Part shown: piece by piece, positions 26,535 through 31,799 of the stretch
How positions within the stretch are numbered: position 1 is the first letter of the stretch
Layout of the letters: each line of letters begins with the position of its first letter
Assembly: GCA_003155465.1 (NCBI GenBank)
Contig: PMCR01000186.1
Location: 14,216 to 46,014 of the forward strand
Source: Myxococcales bacterium
GTDB taxonomy: Bacteria > Myxococcota > Polyangia > Fen-1088
Length of the DNA: 31,799 nucleotides
Direction: 5' to 3'
Made by a program: the position numbers and the translations under genes
Notes under the pieces: generated by a model
Databases searched by the model: none
Seen by the model: the letters and a program-made list of their open reading frames with translations, nothing else
What the model was told of the DNA's origin: nothing

Positions 26535-29500
26535 CTAGAAATCCAACCCGCCGGAAGGAATCGCGCAGGCAGCGTCGTTGTACAGGCCCCACCACCATAT
26601 CTCGTCCTGAAGCTGGGCATCCGTTCCGGCGCTGACGTCGATGACGTTGTAACCAGCGGTCTTGGCCGGAGGAATCGGCCCGGCAGCGCAAGTCAATTGA
26701 GTACCGTTGATCCTGAATGTGCGAGGGGTTGCGTAGGTATAGCAATTCCAGTTATCAATCCTGTCGCAGGTCACGTAGCACAATGGGCTAGTGGTGAGGA
26801 ACTTCCCTGGGTGGCCGGCCGACGCCGGCGAGGGCGGGTTGTTGCCCGAAACCACCCTGCAACTTCGCGGCGCTGCCGGGACGACAGCCGAGTTCGCCGA
26901 GCTGCAGTTGCCGCTGGCGTTTCGGGCCGTCACCACATAGTAGTAGGTCGTCCCATTGGTCACGTTCGAGTCGATAAAGGGACTGGCGGTAGCTGGTGGG
27001 TTGAGCGTTGTGAACGGTCCCGCGGCGGCAGCCCCGCGTTTGACCTGGTACGAGGTCGGGCTGCCGGTCGAGGCGTCCCACGACACTGTCACCCGCGATA
27101 TCCCCGCGGTAGCCTTGACGTTTCTGGGAACCGACGGAGAACTACAGGACATGGCTGACACAGCCGGGGTGGAGTAGAGGGACGCACAGGTGCCCGCCGC
27201 ATTGCTGGCGTTGACCACGTAGTAGTAGGTCGTGCCGGCCGTCAGGCCGGAATCCGCGTAGCTGGCAGCGGTCTGGTTGGTACTCACAGGCGTGAACGGT
27301 CCACTTGCGCTCGCCCCGCGCGACACTGTGTACCCCGTGGCGTTGGTCACTGCGTCCCACGACACGGTGATTCGGCCATTGCTGGTGTCTGCGGCTGCGG
27401 CGACGTTGCTCGGCACGACCGGCGGCGCACAGGCCGGCGTGGCGGAAACCTCGGTCGAATTCGGCGAGGTACAGGTGCTGTTGCTGGCGCTGACCACGTA
27501 GAAGTACTTGGTGTCATTCAACAGAGCCGAATAAGTATCGGTGAATGTGGTCGCGGCGGCAGCCACCGTGCCCGCGGAGACATATCCGCTGCCACTGGTC
27601 GTGCTGCGGCCGATGTTGTACGAGGTGGCCCCGCTGGCAGCCGTCCAGGTCAGGGTCACCTGCTTGTTGCCAGGGGTGGCGGTGACGCCCGTCGGGGCAA
27701 GCAGGGTGCAGGCCGCGACCGGCTTGGCGTAGACCTCGGCCGAGGTTGAGAAACAGGTGCCATTGGTGGCCTTGACCACGTAGTAGTAGGTCGTCCCGTT
27801 GGTAACCGACGAGTCAGTGTAGCTGGTCACGGTCAGGTTGGCAGCGGAGATGTCAGTATAGGGACCGCCCTTGACTATGCTGCGCGCCACGACATACGAC
27901 ACCGAACCGCCGGTAGTGGTAGAGGCGGTCCAGGAGAGCGTGACCTGGCCGTCGCCTGGGGTTGCGGCCTGCATGGCTGGCACCGACGGAGGCGTGCACA
28001 CTGGCTTGGCAGACACCTCGGCGGACGGGGCAGAGAGGCAAGACCCGTTGGCGCTCACGACATAGTAGTAAATCGTGCCATTCACGACACTTGTGTCGGT
28101 GAAGCCCGTGGTAGTTGGCGTGGCGATGACGGTATACGGACCGCCCGCGGTTGTGCTGCGCCGAACCTGATACGAAATCGCGCCGCCCGTCGAGGCAGTC
28201 CACGTGAGCACGACCTGGCCGTTGCCCGGCGTAGCCAGAAGACTGGTTGGCCTTGACGGAGGTGTACAGGCCGGGGTGGCGGACACCTCCACAGAATTGG
28301 CCGAGTTGCACGAACCGTTGCTGGCCGTCACGACATAGTAGTAGGTCGTCTCATTGATGACACTGGTATCCGTGTAGCTGGCAACGCCTGACGTACCCAC
28401 CAAGGCATAGCCCGAGCCCAGGGTGGTGCTGCGCAGGACGCGGTAGGAAACCGCGCCGGCCGTCAGAGCCCAGGTCAACGTCACCGCGCCGCTGTTGGCA
28501 ACCGCGGCCAGGTTGGTCGGCGCGGCCGGCGGCGTGCAACTGGGCGCTGCGAAAACCTCGACTGAGTTGTCGGAACTGCAGGTGCCATTGCTGGCCGTGA
28601 CCACGTAGAAATAGGTCGTCCCGTTCGCAACATTGGCGTCGTCGTAGCTGGTGCCCGTGGCGACCGTGGCCACCGACAAGTAGCCCGTCCCCGTCGTGGT
28701 GCTGCGCCCGACGCTGTACGAGGTGGCGCCGGCGGACGCGTTCCAGGTCAGAGAAACCTGCCCGTTCTTCGAAACCGCAGTCACCGAAGGCGCGGCGGGT
28801 GGGATGCAACTGCCCGTGGGCGTGACCGAAACTTCGGGGGAGTTCATCGACTCGCAGGTCAAGATGGTGTTAACCGAAGACACCACGTAGTAGTAGACCG
28901 AGGCGCCGGCCAGGCCGAGGCTGAGGTAGGGTGAGCTTGACGTCGTGGGCGGACTGCCCTGGATGGTGTAGCCCGAACCTGAGACGCCGCTCCGCTTGAT
29001 GTTGTACCCGGTGGCCCCGGGTGCCGGAGTCCACGAGATGCTGGCGGTACCTGGCAAAGTCCCTGGCGCGGCCGCTACACCCGTGGGCGCGACCGGCCGC
29101 ACGTAGATGACGTCGACAGGACAGGAGACACTGCTACCGGTGCAGATCTCGGCCGGATCGCATTGGTCCATGTCAGTGGATGCACGACAGGTCGTTCCGA
29201 CCGGAGCCATGCCGTCAGCCGGACAGTCGGGGCCGCTTCCCGAACAACTCTCGGCAAGGTCGCAGATACCTTCGGCCACCCGGCAGACGGCGCCCGCGGT
29301 CAGGAAAGCATCGGCCGGACAATCGGGGCTGGAACCGGTGCAGCTTTCGACGATGTCGCAGTCGCCTTGGACTGCACGACAGACCGTGGTGACCGGCGCG
29401 TAGATGTCGACCGGGCAAGCGGCGCTGACGCCATCGCAGACTTCAGGTACATCGCACAGACCAACCGCTGGCCGGCAAACCGTCCCGGCCGCAACTGGGC

Positions 29501-29885
29501 TACCTGCGCTCCAGCACGACCCGCGCCCCAGATCCGCTGCCACATCCCGAGCCACGTCTTGTGGGAAATCCTGGGGAGCATCCCGGAAGACGCCCGGCGG
29601 GACATCCGACCCGCCATCAGGGAGGTGACCGGACGTGCCATCTGCTTCTGCATCGGAGACGGGCAAAGCAGGCACATCTTGCACAGGACCTTGATCCAGG
29701 TTGCTGTTCCTCTCGGCGTCTTGCGCGGACGACGCCCCGCTACCCGCGCTGGCATCGAGTCCGTGATCCGGGCATTGGCCGTTCTTCTCGCACACAACAA
29801 TGGCGGATGGCTTGTCCAGGCTCACACAGGCCCCGATCCACACCAAGGGAACCGCCCAGGCGAAGGCCGCAAGGCTGCGCATCAT
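26535..29885 (-). CDS. Surface lipoprotein with four Cys-rich (disintegrin-like) repeats and eight fibronectin III domains
   Basis: 1,116 aa. The signal ends WIGAC (Cys20). A short Cys-containing part and an Asp/Gly/Pro spacer run to about residue 125. Four Cys-rich units of 32-38 residues follow (about 128-262), each of pattern V/T-C-R, G/D-x-C-D, E-x-C-x-G-S, C-P-x-D, like the disintegrin-type repeats known in myxobacterial surface proteins. Eight FN3 domains (about 263-1005) follow, each with the Y-Y-Y-V-V strand. Each also has two Cys around the last strand (NG-T/S-C and P-x-C-T-P-P). The last 110 residues form a different, Cys/Trp-containing domain (IDNWNCYTYAT, DEIWWWGLYND) that I do not recognise. 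No enzyme domain is seen; adhesion or matrix binding is likely. AGGAG 9 nt upstream supports ATG 29885 (a second ATG follows at once). Confidence 0.87.
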   Translation of the reverse strand: MMRSLAAFAWAVPLVWIGACVSLDKPSAIVVCEKNGQCPDHGLDASAGSGASSAQDAERNSNLDQGPVQDVPALPVSDAEADGTSGHLPDGGSDVPPGVFRDAPQDFPQDVARDVAADLGRGSCWSAGSPVAAGTVCRPAVGLCDVPEVCDGVSAACPVDIYAPVTTVCRAVQGDCDIVESCTGSSPDCPADAFLTAGAVCRVAEGICDLAESCSGSGPDCPADGMAPVGTTCRASTDMDQCDPAEICTGSSVSCPVDVIYVRPVAPTGVAAAPGTLPGTASISWTPAPGATGYNIKRSGVSGSGYTIQGSPPTTSSSPYLSLGLAGASVYYYVVSSVNTILTCESMNSPEVSVTPTGSCIPPAAPSVTAVSKNGQVSLTWNASAGATSYSVGRSTTTGTGYLSVATVATGTSYDDANVANGTTYFYVVTASNGTCSSDNSVEVFAAPSCTPPAAPTNLAAVANSGAVTLTWALTAGAVSYRVLRSTTLGSGYALVGTSGVASYTDTSVINETTYYYVVTASNGSCNSANSVEVSATPACTPPSRPTSLLATPGNGQVVLTWTASTGGAISYQVRRSTTAGGPYTVIATPTTTGFTDTSVVNGTIYYYVVSANGSCLSAPSAEVSAKPVCTPPSVPAMQAATPGDGQVTLSWTASTTTGGSVSYVVARSIVKGGPYTDISAANLTVTSYTDSSVTNGTTYYYVVKATNGTCFSTSAEVYAKPVAACTLLAPTGVTATPGNKQVTLTWTAASGATSYNIGRSTTSGSGYVSAGTVAAAATTFTDTYSALLNDTKYFYVVSASNSTCTSPNSTEVSATPACAPPVVPSNVAAAADTSNGRITVSWDAVTNATGYTVSRGASASGPFTPVSTNQTAASYADSGLTAGTTYYYVVNASNAAGTCASLYSTPAVSAMSCSSPSVPRNVKATAGISRVTVSWDASTGSPTSYQVKRGAAAAGPFTTLNPPATASPFIDSNVTNGTTYYYVVTARNASGNCSSANSAVVPAAPRSCRVVSGNNPPSPASAGHPGKFLTTSPLCYVTCDRIDNWNCYTYATPRTFRINGTQLTCAAGPIPPAKTAGYNVIDVSAGTDAQLQDEIWWWGLYNDAACAIPSGGLDF
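26932..28890 (-). repeat. DNA-level tandem repeat of the eight FN3 modules
   Basis: The segment encoding T-T-Y-Y-Y-V-V recurs eight times. In plus-strand view it begins ACCACGTAGTAGTAGGTCGT or a close variant at 26932, 27214, 27493, 27775, 28057, 28330, 28600 and 28882. Spacings are 282, 279, 282, 282, 273, 270 and 282 bp, all multiples of three. The nucleotide match of these cores points to duplication or exchange among modules. Confidence 0.85.
29100..29500 (-). repeat. Four Cys-rich repeat units of the FN3 lipoprotein
   Basis: Units of roughly 96-114 bp encode the pattern C-R, C-D, E-x-C, C-P-x-D with six Cys per unit in the clearest copies. The cores GGACAGTCGGGGCCGCT and GGACAATCGGGGCTGGA (near 29221 and 29318) show that neighbours are also similar at the DNA level. 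Confidence 0.7.
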
Positions 29886-29894
29886 GAGTCGTTG

Positions 29895-29899
29895 CTCCT
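29895..29899 (-). promoter_or_regulatory. Shine-Dalgarno of the FN3 lipoprotein gene
   Basis: AGGAG on the minus strand ends 9 nt before ATG 29885. Upstream, TTGTAC and CACAAT (18-bp spacing, each four of six to consensus, about 40-70 nt before the start) are a possible promoter, but this is a weak guess. Confidence 0.6.
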
Positions 29900-30056
29900 A
29901 GTGAGGTTGGCGATGTCGGAACCTGAAACAGTCTTCATTGTGGCCGGGGCATCGCAACGAGTACAAGATTATTCTTCTTCTGCATCCGAGGCTGACCGTG
30001 TCCGATAGCGAACCGCGCCGAAACGGCCGGTCGTTCCGAGCCACCGGCAGGTCGCC

Positions 30057-31799
30057 CTACGATTCTGTGATGCTTGCCGTTTCACCGTGGATCGCACGGT
30101 GGCGGATCGCAGTCGCTTGTTCGCGCAGGTTGTCGGCAGTGGCCTCCCTCCCCGTCCGTTCCTCGTATTCCGCATAGGCCGCGAAAGCACGGCCCAGCTC
30201 CAAGCCCGCGCGTGATTGCCCGAGCACCTCCACCGCCCGATCGAAAACCTCGCGCGGACCGCCGCGTTCCGACTCGCCTGGCGCGCCGCGCGAGAGGGCG
30301 GTAGCCAGCACGCGCAGGGCTGCGCCCAGAAGTGGCCCTGCGCCCAGTTTCTCAGCCTCGGCCGCGGCCCGGCTGGCGTGTTCGCGCGCGCCCACGTTGT
30401 CTTCGCGGACCAGGCAGATCTCGGCCAGCCCGCGGTCGGCCTCCGCGCACAGTCGCCGCGCCCCGAACTTGCGCGCGACGTCCCGAGCCGCTTTCAGCTC
30501 GGTCTCAGCCTCCTCCACCTGGCCAAGCGCCAGATGGCACTCGCCGATTTGCAGCGCCACGTGACACTCATGCAGGCACTCTCCCATCTCGCGGGCCACG
30601 ACGCGCGCCTGTTCCAGCAGGTTCTGCGCCAGCCGTGGATGGCCAGCCTCGCGCGCCAGGCTTCCCAGGTCAAGCAACGAAAAGACGATGCCATGCGGAT
30701 CACGCGTGGTCTTGCTTATGAGAAGCGCCTCCTGAAAACTCCGCTGTGCCCGGCCCAGCTCGCCGATGTGCGCCTCCACCAGCCCCATCCACGACAGGGT
30801 CAGCGCCTTGCCGCGCTGGTCGTGCAACTCTTCGCGGATTGCCAGGGCGGCCTTGTGGCAGGAGATGGCTTCGTCCGGCCTACCGATAAGGTAGTTGACC
30901 CGACCGATGTCGTCCAGGCTGGCCGCCACGCCGGGCCGGTCACCTGCAAGGTCGAAAAGCAGGTGCGCCATGTCCAGGTGCTGCAGCGCCAGTCGATAGT
31001 CGCCGAGCGAGCGATGGATGCGCCCTACCCGCGAATGAGCCGCCCCGCCCTTGGCCGGCAGATCCAGCCGCCACGCCAGCTTGAGCATCTCGCCGAAGTG
31101 GGCCAGCGCTTCGCGGCCTCGACCGAGGCGGGCCGCCGCGTCGCCCAGCTTGTGGCAGGCGTCGATCTTGAGCAAGGCATCGTCGGCTCCGAGCAAGCGG
31201 ACGACTTGCAGATAGAGGGCACGCGCCCGATCATAGCGCCGGAGCTGGCCAGCCGAGTCTCCGGCGGCCAAGTACGCGACAGCTGCCCTACGATCGTCAC
31301 CACCCTCGACATACAGGTCCGCCACGTGCTCGCGCTGCTCGCTTCCCGGCGAGACGCCCAGCCTGGCCTCGATCCACTGGGCCGCGAAGCATCTGCGTTC
31401 GGCCAGAGTTCGAGGGTCAACCGTGGCTTCGACAAGGGCGCATACCGCCGGATCGACAAAGGCCCACGCGGTGTCACCGAAGTCCAGCGTCTTGTCAGGA
31501 GCCTGGTGTATGAAGCCTCGTTCATGCAAAGAGACCAGCAGGCGCTTGGTCTCCTCGATGGACGGATCAGGGGCGAACACCATAGTCGGGTCCCAGGGAT
31601 CGGCCCCGATGCGTCCCATGGCCACCACGCCGCCAACCCAGAACACCGGCCCCATGGCCAGCCCACGGCCGAGCAGCTCGCGCTCGGCCGACGACAGGGT
31701 GGCCACGCGCGCCTGGGCCGCCGCCTCGGGGCCAAGCGCGATGGGTTCCTGGTCCGCGCGCTCCAGGTCGAACAGCCACGAACTCGCCGTGGCCGCGAC
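30057..31799 (-). CDS. C-terminal part of a myxobacterial STAND/kinase-type TPR regulator (5' end outside window)
   Basis: The frame is open from the TAG at 30057-30059 to the window edge, giving 580 codons; the GTG at 31706 is internal and not a start. The first 120 residues (LSSAERELLGRGLAMGPVFW and following) match the winged-helix-like segment found after the NTPase domain of STAND-type regulators. In myxobacteria these are often fused to Ser/Thr kinase or adenylate-cyclase domains. Residues about 125-570 are TPRs of about 40 residues with typical text: YDRARALYLQVVRLLG, SLGDYRLALQHLDMA, SLDDIGRVNYL, LSWMGLVEAHIGELGRAQRSF. The whole protein probably senses a ligand or partner through the TPRs and signals through the missing N-terminal half. 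Which output domain it has cannot be seen. It is followed, after 171 bp, by the FN3 lipoprotein on the same strand. Confidence 0.8.
   Translation of the reverse strand, partial: VAATASSWLFDLERADQEPIALGPEAAAQARVATLSSAERELLGRGLAMGPVFWVGGVVAMGRIGADPWDPTMVFAPDPSIEETKRLLVSLHERGFIHQAPDKTLDFGDTAWAFVDPAVCALVEATVDPRTLAERRCFAAQWIEARLGVSPGSEQREHVADLYVEGGDDRRAAVAYLAAGDSAGQLRRYDRARALYLQVVRLLGADDALLKIDACHKLGDAAARLGRGREALAHFGEMLKLAWRLDLPAKGGAAHSRVGRIHRSLGDYRLALQHLDMAHLLFDLAGDRPGVAASLDDIGRVNYLIGRPDEAISCHKAALAIREELHDQRGKALTLSWMGLVEAHIGELGRAQRSFQEALLISKTTRDPHGIVFSLLDLGSLAREAGHPRLAQNLLEQARVVAREMGECLHECHVALQIGECHLALGQVEEAETELKAARDVARKFGARRLCAEADRGLAEICLVREDNVGAREHASRAAAEAEKLGAGPLLGAALRVLATALSRGAPGESERGGPREVFDRAVEVLGQSRAGLELGRAFAAYAEYEERTGREATADNLREQATAIRHRAIHGETASITES

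Noticed and set aside
25114..26538. 474-codon frame overlapping dsbD on the same strand
   Set aside because: A shifted-frame shadow, Arg/His/Pro-rich. The 25172-26515 frame has the CcdA and thioredoxin motifs.
26932..28890. Regularly spaced similar blocks resembling a CRISPR array
   Set aside because: Spacing is 270-282 bp, the blocks are coding and in frame, and they fall on the same strand of each FN3 domain.
29990..30056. GCCGGT/ACCGGC hairpin after the TPR regulator as a terminator
   Set aside because: Only six base pairs with a 12-nt loop and no T tract on the minus strand.
31567..31706. GTG 31706 as the true start of the TPR regulator
   Set aside because: The frame remains open with protein-like sequence to the window edge, and homologues of this type have a large N-terminal region.

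Overview
The window looks like chromosomal DNA of a high-GC, large-genome member of the Myxococcota (myxobacteria and relatives, probably the Polyangia side). This is inferred from protein style, not from a marker gene. The signs are several lipoproteins whose signal is followed by Asp/Ala/Gly-rich linkers, a Cys-rich 'disintegrin-like' repeat protein fused to fibronectin III domains, a kinase/STAND-type TPR regulator tail, GTP-type PEP carboxykinase, single-chain PurL, and a 3,742-residue TPR protein. I see no tRNA, rRNA, CRISPR, integrase or transposase.

Layout from left to right: (1) 3' end of GTP-dependent PEP carboxykinase, then a bidirectional terminator shared with a small coiled-coil lipoprotein on the minus strand. 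(2) A divergent polytopic membrane protein of about 705 aa. (3) A minus-strand gene of 11.2 kb for a giant TPR solenoid without a signal peptide. Its size and design recall the gliding-motility protein AgmK/GltI of Myxococcus, which is a hypothesis only. (4) A 328-bp divergent intergenic region holding a promoter-centred dyad and a 100-bp cloverleaf-like inverted repeat. (5) A 330-aa lipoprotein, then a convergent 825-aa PKD/Ig-like surface lipoprotein. (6) purL, a small Cys-rich exported protein and a FadL-like porin in a row on the plus strand. (7) A 304-aa Cys-containing lipoprotein divergent from a DsbD-like thiol:disulfide transporter with a C-terminal thioredoxin. (8) A 1,116-aa lipoprotein with four Cys-rich repeats and eight FN3 domains. 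(9) The C-terminal 580 aa of a TPR regulator running off the right edge.

The window mixes two housekeeping metabolic genes (pckG, purL) with cell-envelope genes: five lipoproteins, one porin, one exported Cys-rich protein, two polytopic membrane proteins. The DsbD-like protein sits among several Cys-rich exported proteins, so a role in their disulfide handling is plausible but unproven. Two sequence-level themes stand out. Several starts lack a Shine-Dalgarno but have a -10-like hexamer placed to give a leader of 0 to 3 nt. All four fully internal convergent gene pairs end only 7 to 19 bp apart, leaving no room for a terminator between them.
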